Assembly (NCBI GenBank): GCA_003133245.1
Contig: PKWM01000048.1
Location: forward strand, 124,001-188,000
DNA: 64,000 nt
Direction of reading: 5' to 3'
Origin: Rhodoferax sp.
GTDB taxonomy: Bacteria; Pseudomonadota; Gammaproteobacteria; Burkholderiales; Burkholderiaceae_C
Below the pieces are notes generated by a model, which searched no databases, had not been told where the DNA came from, and worked only from the letters and a program-made list of their open reading frames with translations. A program made the position numbers and the translations under genes. Shown piece by piece: positions 20,329-29,492 of the stretch (position 1 is its first letter; the number at the start of each line of letters is the position of its first letter).

Positions 20329-20869
20329 ATTTGTCAGAGCGAAGCGTCGCCAACACAGCAAAAGGATGGCGTTTCTCGGTCGCTTCAGTCTCAAAACCCG
20401 GGTCAGGGACGGCCAGCTTAACCTCAACCGGACAAGTTTCATGGCGGGCAATCAGCGGCAAGGCCATCAGCACCTCGTCTTCAATCAGTTCCACCAGATT
20501 GAAGTCCTGGCTCAAAACCAGCACGTCTTCTTCCGACGCATCGTCCTGCGCTTGCGCCGCTTGTTCACTGTCGACAAAGCGAAAAGACTGTTTAACTGCT
20601 ACCGCAATGTCCACCTGACCAAGGCAGCGCTGGCAAGTCAAGGGCAAGCAGGTATCAACCGTCAAATGCAGCCAAACTTGTTCACTACCGACCACCTCAC
20701 CACGCAATTCCCCCTGCGCAAGCCAATTGAGCTTATTTTCAGCCCCAAGCCCATTCGTTTCTTGGATCAAACGCTTATATTTCGATAGCGAATTGTGTCC
20801 GCCAATCGGACTGGTAGCCTGCACAAAAGCCTTGATGTCGAGATGGAGCGGAGGAAAATCTTGTTTCAT
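20321..20869 (-). CDS. yceD: YceD/DUF177 protein
   Basis: This 182-residue protein is a member of the YceD family, named large ribosomal RNA subunit accumulation protein because plant and bacterial members affect 23S rRNA levels. The start is the ATG at 20869 ([15 protein letters not shown]). It contains the paired cysteines of [14 protein letters not shown], an acidic middle part ([14 protein letters not shown]) and [17 protein letters not shown]. It precedes rpmF, as is typical, and is divergent from yceF with only 25 bases between the start codons. Confidence 0.92.
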   Translation of the reverse strand: MKQDFPPLHLDIKAFVQATSPIGGHNSLSKYKRLIQETNGLGAENKLNWLAQGELRGEVVGSEQVWLHLTVDTCLPLTCQRCLGQVDIAVAVKQSFRFVDSEQAAQAQDDASEEDVLVLSQDFNLVELIEDEVLMALPLIARHETCPVEVKLAVPDPGFETEATEKRHPFAVLATLRSDKSD

Positions 20870-20894
20870 GCACAGAGTGTAAGAGAATCGCCCC

Positions 20895-21488
20895 ATGTTT
20901 CAAGTTAACTTCCGCAAACTCATTCTGGGCTCGACCTCGCCCTACCGCCGTCAACTGCTTGAGCGCCTGCACCTTCCATTTGATGTGGTTGCGCCAGAGG
21001 TCGATGAAACGCCGTTGAGCAATGAAACGCCGCAACAACTCGCGTCCCGGCTGGCCCTGAGCAAGGCGCACGCCGTCGCCGCCCAATTTCCAGCTTGCGT
21101 GGTGATCGGCTCGGACCAGGTCGCCGAACTGGACGGCCAGTCCCTGGGCAAGCCCGGCAATCACGCGCGCGCTACCGCCCAGTTGCAAAGAATGCGCGGC
21201 AGAACCGTGATTTTTCAAACCGCCGTGGCGGTGGTCTGCCAGGACACTCAGTTTGAACAAATGGATTTGGCGCAGGTTAAAGTGAAATTTCGCGAACTCA
21301 CTGATGCGGAGATCGAGGCTTACCTGCTGGCAGAAACCCCGTATGACTGCACTGGCAGCGCCAAAAGCGAAGGCATGGGCATCGCCTTGCTGGAAAGCAT
21401 TGACAACGACGACCCGAGCGCACTGGTCGGTCTGCCGCTGATCCGCACCTGCCGGATGATCCGAGCCGCCGGTATCAAGGTGTTGTAA
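20895..21488 (+). CDS. yceF: Maf-family nucleotide pyrophosphatase YceF (m7GTP type)
   Basis: This is a house-cleaning pyrophosphatase that hydrolyses modified nucleotides; the YceF subgroup acts on 7-methyl-GTP. The 197-residue protein shows LILGSTSPYRRQLLERL, the APEVDETP motif, VVIGSDQVAELDG and GSAKSEGMGIALLE. These match the YceF pattern more closely than the dTTP/UTP subgroup. It is transcribed away from yceD and followed 2 bases later by the methyltransferase gene. Confidence 0.93.
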   Translation: MFQVNFRKLILGSTSPYRRQLLERLHLPFDVVAPEVDETPLSNETPQQLASRLALSKAHAVAAQFPACVVIGSDQVAELDGQSLGKPGNHARATAQLQRMRGRTVIFQTAVAVVCQDTQFEQMDLAQVKVKFRELTDAEIEAYLLAETPYDCTGSAKSEGMGIALLESIDNDDPSALVGLPLIRTCRMIRAAGIKVL

Positions 21489-21490
21489 CC

Positions 21491-22279
21491 ATGACGCTGT
21501 CACTCCCCAGTACTGTGCAGAGCCAGCACGGCAAACTCTACTTGGTGCCAGCGCCACTCGATTTCGGCTGCAACGAGCCCGTCAATCTGAAAAACACCAT
21601 GCCGTGGGAGACCCTGAGCGTGGCAGCCAAACTGCAGTATTGGGTTTGCGAAAACGCCAAGTCAGCCCGCGCCTACCTGAAGCGTGTCAACGACATCATC
21701 CCGTTAAGCGGTCCGATCCAGACTCTACAGATTGAAGAACTGCCGCGCGAGGTGCATAAAAAAGGCGATCACAGCGGCAACTTTGACGCCCGCCATTTGC
21801 TGGCACCAGCCCTTGCCGGTCATGACATGGGCCTGGTCAGTGAAGCCGGCATGCCCGCCGTGGCGGACCCCGGCTCCTCGGTGGTGCGGGCCGCTCATGA
21901 TTTGGGCATTGAAGTCATGCCACTCACCGGGCCGGTGTCGCTGCTGTTGACCCTGGCCGCCAGCGGCCTTAATGGTCAGAATTTTGCCTTTGTCGGCTAC
22001 CTGCCGCAAGATTCTGCCGAGCGCGCGCAGCGCGTGCGCGAACTCGAATCACTGGCGTTGAAAACCGGGCAAACCCAACTGTTTATTGAAACGCCCTACC
22101 GCAACGCGGCGATGCTGCAAACGCTGCTCCAAACCCTTCAGCACAACACCCGGCTGGCAGTGTGCAGCGGGCTGACCCTGAGTCGGGGTGTTTGCCACAG
22201 CGACAGCGTTAAAAATTGGCGCCAGAAAACCTCGCCGCTCGACAATGCCACACCCGCCGTGTTTGCGCTGGGGCGGTGA
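21491..22279 (+). CDS. RsmI-family SAM-dependent methyltransferase
   Basis: This 262-residue protein is of the tetrapyrrole-methylase fold family. It resembles RsmI but lacks the usual GTPIGNLxD start and has KLYLVPAPLDFG instead. The conserved SEAGMPAVADPGSSVVRAAH is at about residues 117-136, with TGPVSLLLTLAASGLNG and FIETPYRNAAML further on. The usual RsmI makes 2'-O-methyl C1402 in 16S rRNA; this shorter paralogue has no proven substrate. It follows yceF closely and precedes modA by 4 bases. Confidence 0.85.
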   Translation: MTLSLPSTVQSQHGKLYLVPAPLDFGCNEPVNLKNTMPWETLSVAAKLQYWVCENAKSARAYLKRVNDIIPLSGPIQTLQIEELPREVHKKGDHSGNFDARHLLAPALAGHDMGLVSEAGMPAVADPGSSVVRAAHDLGIEVMPLTGPVSLLLTLAASGLNGQNFAFVGYLPQDSAERAQRVRELESLALKTGQTQLFIETPYRNAAMLQTLLQTLQHNTRLAVCSGLTLSRGVCHSDSVKNWRQKTSPLDNATPAVFALGR

Positions 22280-22283
22280 AGCC

Positions 22284-23039
22284 ATGCAGCCAGTTTTAAA
22301 AAAAATTACGCAAGCGGTCGTGCTGTTAACAATGTCAGTCACCGGTTTGGCTGAAGAAGCCCAGGTAGCGGTAGCGGCCAACTTTGCCGAGCCGATCAAG
22401 GCCATTGCAGCCACGCTGGAAAAAACCACGGGGTACAAACTCAAAATCACGCTGGGTGCCACCGGCAAGCTCTATGCCCAGATCAAGAACGGAGCGCCCT
22501 TTGACGTGCTGCTGGCGGCCAACACCGTTGCCCCTGCTGCGCTGGAGAAAGAAAAGCTGACGCTACCTGGCAGCCGCTTCACCTACGCCACCGGCAAGCT
22601 GGTGCTGTGGTCGGCTGATGTGACGCGCATCGATGCCAACGGCGACGTTCTCAAGAGCGGCAATTTTCGCAAACTGGCTTACGCCAACCCGAAAACCGCA
22701 CCCTATGGAGAGGCGGCATTGCAGGTGATGAATCAACTAGGCTTGACCCCTGCCCTGACTCCCAAACTGGTGCAGGGCGAAAGCATTGGCCAGACTTTCA
22801 GTTTCGTGTTTACCGGCAATGCCGAGCTGGGCTTTGTGGCGATGTCTCAAGTGCTTGAGAGCGGCAAACTCAAAAGCGGCTCCATGTGGTTGATTCCGCA
22901 AGCGCTGTACCCGCCAATTCACCAGGATGCCGTCATACTCGATCACGGCGCCAACAACCCGGCGGCACTTGCGCTGATAAGCTTGCTCAAAAGCACCGAC
23001 ATCAAAGACCTGATCCGCTCCTACGGTTACGACATTTAG
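22284..23039 (+). CDS. modA: Molybdate ABC transporter, periplasmic binding protein
   Basis: ModA captures molybdate or tungstate in the periplasm. The 251-residue protein from the ATG at 22284 starts with a signal peptide (ITQAVVLLTMSVTGLAEEAQ). It then has VAVAANFAEPIKAIAATLEK, GATGKLYAQIKNGAPFDVLL and FSFVFTGNAELGFVAMSQV, all typical. The open frame runs 32 codons further upstream inside the previous gene and is not the start. It heads modABC and fits the molybdenum-cofactor genes at 56842-59817. Confidence 0.95.
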   Translation: MQPVLKKITQAVVLLTMSVTGLAEEAQVAVAANFAEPIKAIAATLEKTTGYKLKITLGATGKLYAQIKNGAPFDVLLAANTVAPAALEKEKLTLPGSRFTYATGKLVLWSADVTRIDANGDVLKSGNFRKLAYANPKTAPYGEAALQVMNQLGLTPALTPKLVQGESIGQTFSFVFTGNAELGFVAMSQVLESGKLKSGSMWLIPQALYPPIHQDAVILDHGANNPAALALISLLKSTDIKDLIRSYGYDI

Positions 23040-23052
23040 ATCACCTCCAGCC

Positions 23053-23742
23053 ATGGCACTGCTCTCCCCGTCCGACCTTCAAGCAATTGTCTTGACGCTC
23101 CAGGTTGCCGCGCTCACCACCATCATCCTGCTGCTGCTGGGCACGCCGCTGGCCTGGTGGGTGGCACGCACGCGATCCTGGCTGAAGAAGCCGCTGACCG
23201 CGTTGGTCGCCATGCCGCTGGTATTGCCACCATCAGTGCTGGGCTTTTATCTGCTGGTGCTGATGGGACCGCACGGGCCGTTGGGTCAGTGGACACAATC
23301 GCTTGGCCTGGGCTTGCTGCCGTTTACTTTCTGGGGTCTGGTCGTCGCCTCGGCGCTCTATTCGCTGCCCTTCATGGTGCAGCCGATCCAGAGCGCGATG
23401 GAGGCGATCGGAACGCGTCCACTGGAAGTCGCGGCCAGTTTGCGCGCATCAAAGCTGGATACTTTTTTCAGCGTCGTCGTGCCACTGTGCAAACCTGGCT
23501 TCATTGCCGGAGCCATCATGTGTTTTGCCCACACAGTGGGCGAGTTCGGCGTGGTGCTGATGGTGGGCGGCAACATTCCCGGTGTGACACGCGTGGTCTC
23601 GGTGCAAATTTACGACCATGTCGAAGCCATGGAATATTCCGACGCGCACCGGCTAGCCGCTGTGATGCTGGGCTTCTCGTTTGTGGTGTTGCTGGCGCTG
23701 CACATTTACAACGGTAACCAGCGCAAAGGTGGCATCACATGA
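23053..23742 (+). CDS. modB: Molybdate ABC transporter permease
   Basis: This is a 229-residue inner-membrane permease with about five helices. The ATPase-docking EAA loop is seen at AASLRASKLDTFFSVVVPLCKPG (about residues 131-153). Helix TLQVAALTTIILLLLGTPLA opens the protein and VGEFGVVLMVGGNIPG is typical of ModB. Its stop overlaps modC by 4 bases. Confidence 0.96.
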   Translation: MALLSPSDLQAIVLTLQVAALTTIILLLLGTPLAWWVARTRSWLKKPLTALVAMPLVLPPSVLGFYLLVLMGPHGPLGQWTQSLGLGLLPFTFWGLVVASALYSLPFMVQPIQSAMEAIGTRPLEVAASLRASKLDTFFSVVVPLCKPGFIAGAIMCFAHTVGEFGVVLMVGGNIPGVTRVVSVQIYDHVEAMEYSDAHRLAAVMLGFSFVVLLALHIYNGNQRKGGIT

Positions 23743-24857
23743 CCGGCGCACGGCAGCACGGCAGGCCTGACCAGGCGACTGCACCGTGCCTGACCCTGCA
23801 AGCAATTCTGCGACGCAAAAATTTCACGCTTGACCTTGACCTGACGTTGCCAGGCCAAGGCGTCACGGCACTGTTCGGCCCCTCGGGTTCGGGCAAAACC
23901 ACTGCCCTGCGCTTGCTGGCCGGACTGGAGTCGCAAGCCCGTGGACTTATCTGCGTGCAAGGCGAGGTTTGGCAAGACAATGCGCAAGGAATCTTTCGCC
24001 CGGTACACCAACGCGCGCTGGGCTACGTGTTTCAGGAAGCCAGCCTGTTCGATCATCTGAATGTCGAAGACAACTTGAAGTTTGGCTTCAAGCGCGTACC
24101 CTTGGCAGAACGCCAACACGCCTGGAACCATACGCTCGAATTGCTCGGCATTGGCCACCTGCTACAACGCTGGCCGCACGAGCTCTCCGGCGGCGAACGC
24201 CAACGCGTGGCGATTGCCCGCGCCCTGGCCAACAGCCCGCGTCTGCTGCTGCTCGATGAACCGCTGGCTGCGCTCGATGCACCGCGCAAGACTGAAATAC
24301 TGTTCTACCTGGAACGCATGCAAGCGGAATTAAACATCCCGGTTATCTATGTCAGCCACGCTATCGATGAAGTCGCTCGCCTAGCCGACCATCTGGTGCT
24401 GCTTGATGCCGGAAAAGTCAGCGCCAGTGGCCCCACTGCGGAACTGCTGACGCGTCTGGATTTACCCCTGGCGCATGGCGACGGTGCTGGTGCCGTGCTG
24501 AGCGTCACCGTGCTCAGCCACGATTCAGACGACCACCTCACCACAGTCAACTTTAGTGGCGGCACCCTGGTTATCCCAAAGCAGCCTGCCGCCATCAACC
24601 AACGCCTGCGCATCCGGGTGCAAGCGCGCGACGTCAGCCTGACGCTGGAAAAGCAAACCGGTACCAGCATCCTCAATATCCTGAGCGTCACTGTTACTGC
24701 GCTCACACCCGACAGTCCAGGTCAGATGATGGTGGCGCTCGACGTCGGCGGCGGCACCTTGCTGGCCCGCATCACCAGCCGCTCGGCCCACCTGCTCGGT
24801 CTGGTGCCGGGGCTGGCGCTGTTTGCCCAGATCAAGGGCGTGGCGATTTTGGGCTGA
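23739..24857 (+). CDS. modC: Molybdate ABC transporter ATPase
   Basis: This is the 372-residue ATPase of the molybdate importer. Walker A is GPSGSGKTT (about residues 48-56), Q-loop GYVFQEASLFDHLNV, signature [15 protein letters not shown], Walker B LLLLDEPLAALD and the H-loop YVSHAIDEV. A C-terminal MOP/TOBE domain (SILNILSVTVTALTP through GLALFAQIKGVAIL) probably senses molybdate. No modE regulator gene is visible nearby. Confidence 0.97.
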   Translation: MTGARQHGRPDQATAPCLTLQAILRRKNFTLDLDLTLPGQGVTALFGPSGSGKTTALRLLAGLESQARGLICVQGEVWQDNAQGIFRPVHQRALGYVFQEASLFDHLNVEDNLKFGFKRVPLAERQHAWNHTLELLGIGHLLQRWPHELSGGERQRVAIARALANSPRLLLLDEPLAALDAPRKTEILFYLERMQAELNIPVIYVSHAIDEVARLADHLVLLDAGKVSASGPTAELLTRLDLPLAHGDGAGAVLSVTVLSHDSDDHLTTVNFSGGTLVIPKQPAAINQRLRIRVQARDVSLTLEKQTGTSILNILSVTVTALTPDSPGQMMVALDVGGGTLLARITSRSAHLLGLVPGLALFAQIKGVAILG

Positions 24858-24870
24858 CCACTCGGTTGAC

Positions 24871-24904
24871 TCTGCAATTTGAAGATTTAATCTTCAAATT
24901 GCAG
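24871..24904. promoter_or_regulatory. 33-base near-perfect palindrome before the ATPase gene
   Basis: The arms CTGCAATTTGAAGAT (24872-24886) and ATCTTCAAATTGCAG (24890-24904) form a 15-base inverted repeat around a 3-base centre. It lies 21 bases before the ATG of the AAA ATPase gene, just upstream of a TATGAT (24913-24918) that could be a -10 box. It is either an operator for the ATPase gene or a hairpin ending the mod operon; the lack of G+C in the stem and of a T-run favours an operator. Confidence 0.6.
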
Positions 24905-24924
24905 ATATTTGCTATGATGCGATC

Positions 24925-26162
24925 ATGATTACTCGCAACATCGCGCCGATATTGCAGCACCTTGCCAGGCAATACCCGGTCGTTACCGTCACTGGACCTC
25001 GGCAAAGTGGCAAAACCACGCTGGTGAAATATCTCTTTCCCGACAAGCACTACGTTACGCTGGAAGACCCTGACGTTCGTCGGCACGCAACGAACGATCC
25101 ACGTGGCTTTTTGGTGGACTTTGCGCAGGGTGCCATATTTGACGAGGTACAGCGCGCGCCCGAATTACCCTCCTATTTACAAGGCATGGTGGATGCCGAC
25201 CCCCAACCGGGGCGCTTCATCCTGACCGGTAGCCAGCAATTTGAGTTGATGACCCAAGTTTCGCAATCGCTTGCCGGGCGTACTGGCGTGCTGCGTCTGC
25301 TACGTAGCGCAACAATCCTACAATACAAGCAAACAAAGCGCTTGCCGGGCGTACTGGCGTGCTGCGTCTGCTACCCTTGACACTGGCTGAAGTGCAACGC
25401 TTCCAAAGCACAAAAGAGCCACCTGACCTGGCGCAGTGCTTGCTCACCGGTTTCTATCCCCGCATCCACGACAAAGGTCTTAATCCCTCACAGGCATTGG
25501 CAGACTACTTTGCCACCTATGTTGAGCGTGATTTGCGGCAGATAGCAGCAGTGCATGATCTGCAACGGTTTGAGCGTTTTGTTCGCTTATGTGCAGGGCG
25601 CACCGGGCAACTTCTTAACCTGAATAGTTTGGGCAACGATGCCGGCGTGTCGCACGTTACCGCCAGGGCATGGATCGACCTGCTACAAACCAGCTACATC
25701 GTGCACCTGCTACCACCCTGGTTTACCAACACCGGCAAACGCCTTGTCAAAGCACCCAAACTCTATTTTTATGATGTCGGCCTGGCCTGCTGGTTGCTGG
25801 GCCTGCGCACACCCGAACAGGTGGCGCGCGACCCGCTGTGGGGCAGTCTGTTCGAAAACTTCATCATCATGGAAGCCATGAAAGACCGCTTGAATGCGGG
25901 TGAAAGCGCCCAGATGTATTTCTATCGCAACGCCGAGGGCAATGAAGTTGACTTATTGCTACCGGTGGGCACCAAGATGCATGCCATCGAAATCAAAGCC
26001 GGCGCCACCGTCAACCCGGATTATTTCAAAGGCCTGAAAACCTTTGCCGCCCACCACCCATTGACCCTGACCAGCGGCGGCGTGATATTTGGCGGTGCGC
26101 AGAGCCAAAACCGCAGCGATTGGCCCGTTCATTCCTGGCTCGCACTGAGAAACAAACCCTAA
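24925..26162 (+). pseudogene. AAA ATPase with DUF4143 domain, broken by a 71-base insertion
   Basis: This is an ATPase of the AAA_14/DUF4143 family, common single genes of uncertain function with an archaeal-type ATPase core and a nuclease-like C-terminus. The N-terminal part (24925-25380) has Walker A GPRQSGKTT, Walker B GAIFDEVQRAPEL and TGSQQFELM. The C-terminal part (open from 25359) has TARAWIDLLQTSYIVHLLPP, LYFYDVGLACWLLG and the ExK-like EVDLLLPVG and IEIKAG. The two parts are out of frame. A 36-base segment (25268-25303) is repeated at 25339-25374 with 35 bases of unrelated sequence between, so 71 bases have been added. Without them the frame runs through as LAGRTGVLRLLPLTLAEVQRF. Unless it is rescued, the product is a truncated 151-residue protein. 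Confidence 0.88.
25268..25374 (+). repeat. 36-base direct repeat around a 35-base insert
   Basis: Identical 36-base copies lie at 25268-25303 and 25339-25374 (offset 71). The 35 bases between begin with GTAGCGC and create the palindrome GCTACGTAGC at the first junction. The first copy encodes the conserved LAGRTGVLRLL of the ATPase, so this is a duplication inside the gene and not an independent repeat family. Confidence 0.9.
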
Positions 26163-26221
26163 AGCCATTGGAACTATTGGAACCTGGCCTCTTTTTGCCT
26201 GGGCACGCACCCACCAAAGAA

Positions 26222-26253
26222 AAGAGGAGCAACGCCTGCACGCTGCTCCTCTT
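26222..26253 (-). terminator. Terminator of the TonB-dependent receptor gene
   Basis: Perfect 10-base arms AAGAGGAGCA (26222-26231) and TGCTCCTCTT (26244-26253) enclose a 12-base loop. On the minus strand a T-rich tail (TTTCTTTGG) follows. It lies 80 bases after the receptor stop and also separates it from the opposing ATPase pseudogene. Confidence 0.7.
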
Positions 26254-26332
26254 GGACTTGAGGACAGACCGGATGATTCCTTCAGTATTAGTGACTCAAA
26301 TCAAGCCGATCTAAAACACTCAAGCGCTCCAT

Positions 26333-29074
26333 TTAAAAATTGTAAGTCCCGCGCACGTAGTAAGCGCGCCCAGTTGGATCTGTGAAACGGGGATCGTAGC
26401 CCACTTGGAAAGTGGCACCTTGGTTGGAGAACGGCGGATTGGTGTCAAACAAGTTGCGTACCCCCGCCACGAGTGTGAATGACTTGTTTGGCGACCATGT
26501 GCCGTTGATGTCCCACACTGAATACGATCCAACTTGGTTGTTCGCACAGCAGGAATCCACCTGGGTCGGATCGTTCTGGTCAAAATAGCCAGACTTGAAA
26601 CGGTTGGTCAGGCCGAGGCCAAATTCACCATATTGCCACTGCACGGTGGCGGTTTGCTGCCAACGGAAGATCGGACCAGCTCCGGAATAAATGCCAACAT
26701 TTTGAATCCATGCCCCGCCAGGTTCATTTTGATACTCGTACTTGCTGACGTAGGTCCCATTCATTGTGAAGTTGAAGGTTCCGCTACCTGCCGTACGCAT
26801 CCGATAGGCCAAGGACAGATCAACGCCGTTGGTGTTGACACCGCCCAAATTCATCGTTGTATCGAGCACGTAGCCACAATTGGCGCCCGGACATTGGCTA
26901 CCATCTGTCGATAGGGATCCGTCTGGAGCGCGATGAAAGAGATACGCGTATTTGGTCGGATCGCCAAAAATGGTGGTGTCAGGCAGCGCCCCGATTGCAT
27001 CTGTCAGACGAATCCACCAGAGGTCAGCCCCAACGCTGAAGTCCTTCATAGGCTCTAGCATCACGCCAAAAGTAAGATTTTTTGATTTCTCAGGATTCAA
27101 CGCTTTATTGCCACCTGCAAGACTCATGAATTGCTGACCGCAGGCAGTCGGAGGAACACCGGCGTTTGGTGTCCCATTCGGGCATCTCACCGGATCATCC
27201 CAGGTGTTGGCAGTGTTTGTGTAGGTTTGCGGCGCGTTGATTTCATACAGAGATGGCGCACGGAAACCGGTCGATGCCGAACCACGGAATAGCACGGTAT
27301 TGGTCGGCTGGAAACGGAAGCTAACCTTTGGATTGGTGGTGCTACCGAAGTCGCTGTAATGGTCATAGCGTAAGGCACCGGTAACGTCGAAAGTCTTGGT
27401 AATCGGCACGTTCAGTTCCGTATAACCCGCGTAGACAGTTCGGCCACCCTCACTATCGGTTGCCGGGTCCACGCCGGTACTAGAGATCACCATGGCGGCG
27501 AATGGGGCGTTTGCCTTGAACGAAAAATTCTCCCGACGCAGCTCGCCACCTACGGCCAGTGCAGCAGCGCGCCCCGCACCAAGCCAATCACCCAGATCAC
27601 GGCTGGCGTGAGCATCGGCCGACCACACATCACCATGACCGGAGAGCAAGGTTCCAGTCGCCAGAGCATTGTTCAACGCGGTAGTACCAGCTGCGGTTTG
27701 CGCGCCAAACGGATTGATCGTGCCGTTGGCAACACCCGCCGTAATCAAGTTTCCGTTGGTATAACCACCCGTCAGCGCATTGACCACATCATTCTTGTTG
27801 TAGGTCAAACCAGTTGAATAGTCCCACTTGCCCACAGAACCGTTCAAAGACGCCACAAACCGCTGCTGCGTGTTCGTCGATTGATCTTGGCGTGCGCCAC
27901 TAGCTACATCGCGCCATTGCACATCAATGGGCAAGGTTGGGTCAATTGTGAAATTCGTCGGTGCCGGTGTAATGCCTGCGCCAGGAAAGAACTGCGTACC
28001 TGGATTCATCGTCAAGGCCGCATAGGGAACTGGTGCGATCGCGGTACCGCTAATGCTTCGGGTGGCAAAATATTCAAGGTTTAATTGTGTATCGCCGTTG
28101 ATCGCTAGCGTTCCTTTCAGCATCGCTGAGTTCCGCTCACTCGGCGGGACCAGGTCCACCCAGCGGGTGTAGTCATAACGGCACTTTGCTCCACTGGCAA
28201 ATCCCCACGGCGCATTGCAACCCGGTGCACTTGGGTTGGCACCTGGACTCGCCGAAAGACCATCTGCAGACATCTGGTAGTAATTAGCTGGGTCTGGCGT
28301 ACCAGAAGATTTGGCTATGCCCTGAGCTGGAAGTAGGCCTGTGCTACCAAATGGACGTTGAGGTGCCGCAATGCCATCCTGCTTCTGGTGATCGATGAAA
28401 CCAAATACATTAAAACCATCCTTGCTGAGATCGCCGAAGCCGAAGCCAAGGTTTACATTGTTGGCTTTGCCACCAGGGTGTTGGGGTGAATCCGCACCGA
28501 TCGTGATCGTCCCTCCGGTATAGTCCTTACGGGTAATGAAGTTGATCACGCCACCGATAGCGTCTGAGCCATACAACGAAGAGGCTCCGTCGCGCAGCAC
28601 TTCAATACGCTCAAGTGCTGCAAACGGAATCATATTCAGATCCGGTGCTGAACCGTCGAAGGAATTGTTGGCAATCCGACGGCCATTCAGCAGAACCAGG
28701 GTCTTGTTTTGCCCCAAGCCACGCAGATTGGAAAATGCTGATCCTCCCGTAACCAAACCCACTGACTGATTAGTGCCTTGCAGTGATTGATTTCCGGCAA
28801 CCAGGTTCATCACCTGCTCAATTGTCACGATGCCTTCCTTCTTCAGGTCATCGGCCTTGAGGATTGTTATAGGCACTGCCGTTTCTGCGTCGATGCTCTT
28901 AATCGCGGATCCGGTAATTTCCACGCGCTGTAGAGTAGTGCTGTCTTGCGCAAAGACAACCCCTGGCGCAATGGCCAGACCACCAAAGGCTAAGACCAGG
29001 CCAGCACACAGTTTGGTACGCTCAAACATTGCTGCTCCGCGCACAAGCGCTTTGCTATGCTTTTTGTTTTCCAT
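26333..29074 (-). CDS. TonB-dependent outer-membrane receptor
   Basis: This is a 913-residue ligand-gated outer-membrane barrel. The start at 29074 has a ribosome site (GAGG); an internal ATG at 29029 would begin exactly at a cleaner signal peptide (MFERTKLCAGLVLAFGG) and is a good alternative. The plug domain runs from about residue 45 (LQRVEITGSAIKSID) with IEQVMNLV, NLRGLGQNKTLVLLNGRRI and the closing IEVLRDGASSLYGSDAIGGV. The barrel ends YYVRGTYNF with the expected terminal aromatic. There is no N-terminal signalling domain, so no sigma/anti-sigma partner is implied. It lies in the same direction as exbB-exbD-exbD-tonB, which probably energise it. The ligand is unknown; a TTGACA lies upstream at 29202-29197 but no good -10 or Fur box was seen. 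Confidence 0.95.
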   Translation of the reverse strand: MENKKHSKALVRGAAMFERTKLCAGLVLAFGGLAIAPGVVFAQDSTTLQRVEITGSAIKSIDAETAVPITILKADDLKKEGIVTIEQVMNLVAGNQSLQGTNQSVGLVTGGSAFSNLRGLGQNKTLVLLNGRRIANNSFDGSAPDLNMIPFAALERIEVLRDGASSLYGSDAIGGVINFITRKDYTGGTITIGADSPQHPGGKANNVNLGFGFGDLSKDGFNVFGFIDHQKQDGIAAPQRPFGSTGLLPAQGIAKSSGTPDPANYYQMSADGLSASPGANPSAPGCNAPWGFASGAKCRYDYTRWVDLVPPSERNSAMLKGTLAINGDTQLNLEYFATRSISGTAIAPVPYAALTMNPGTQFFPGAGITPAPTNFTIDPTLPIDVQWRDVASGARQDQSTNTQQRFVASLNGSVGKWDYSTGLTYNKNDVVNALTGGYTNGNLITAGVANGTINPFGAQTAAGTTALNNALATGTLLSGHGDVWSADAHASRDLGDWLGAGRAAALAVGGELRRENFSFKANAPFAAMVISSTGVDPATDSEGGRTVYAGYTELNVPITKTFDVTGALRYDHYSDFGSTTNPKVSFRFQPTNTVLFRGSASTGFRAPSLYEINAPQTYTNTANTWDDPVRCPNGTPNAGVPPTACGQQFMSLAGGNKALNPEKSKNLTFGVMLEPMKDFSVGADLWWIRLTDAIGALPDTTIFGDPTKYAYLFHRAPDGSLSTDGSQCPGANCGYVLDTTMNLGGVNTNGVDLSLAYRMRTAGSGTFNFTMNGTYVSKYEYQNEPGGAWIQNVGIYSGAGPIFRWQQTATVQWQYGEFGLGLTNRFKSGYFDQNDPTQVDSCCANNQVGSYSVWDINGTWSPNKSFTLVAGVRNLFDTNPPFSNQGATFQVGYDPRFTDPTGRAYYVRGTYNF

Positions 29075-29492
29075 GGGTTTTCCTCTTAATCAATGTGGAA
29101 TCAGAGCAACGCAAAATTTGCACCATGATTGGCAATGGGGCAGAACGTATTCCCGCCCTATTTCTGTGTCCGAACTGTGACTGTACGGTAACAATTTGTC
29201 AATTTGAATTAGGGGAAACCCAGTTACCCATAAAAAATGCTGTTTGTGGTCAAAATACATCGCCATGAAGTGCCTCCTGCAAGAACAGGAGGTGTAAATG
29301 ACCTCAGATACTTGCGGACTCAAACCGCCGGAGGACCCCTATGGCCTCGCTTATCAATTCACGTGCAACCTCGGTGTCAAAGTCGTCAACACAGCGACAT
29401 CAATCTGGAAAACTGCATGGAGCAGATGATGCCTCTGTTTGACGGCCGCATTCTGCCTTTCGATCAGCAAGCAGCCCAGGCATTCGCCCGGA
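29075..29492. other. 418-base gap between receptor and tonB
   Basis: The gap holds the leader and presumed promoter of the receptor gene (minus strand). It also has a 7-base hairpin (CCTCCTG at 29273-29279, CAGGAGG at 29286-29292) and, on the plus strand from about 29341, the degraded end of a toxin-antitoxin pair. No intact gene was found. Confidence 0.6.

Noticed and set aside
25268-25374. A 36-base repeat, 35-base spacer, 36-base repeat looks like a minimal CRISPR unit.
   Set aside because: The first repeat encodes a conserved part of the ATPase (LAGRTGVLRLL), there are only two copies, and no cas genes are near; it is a duplication within a gene.
28536-29180. Plus-strand open frames opposite the TonB-dependent receptor.
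   Set aside because: They are antisense shadows of a clearly conserved gene.
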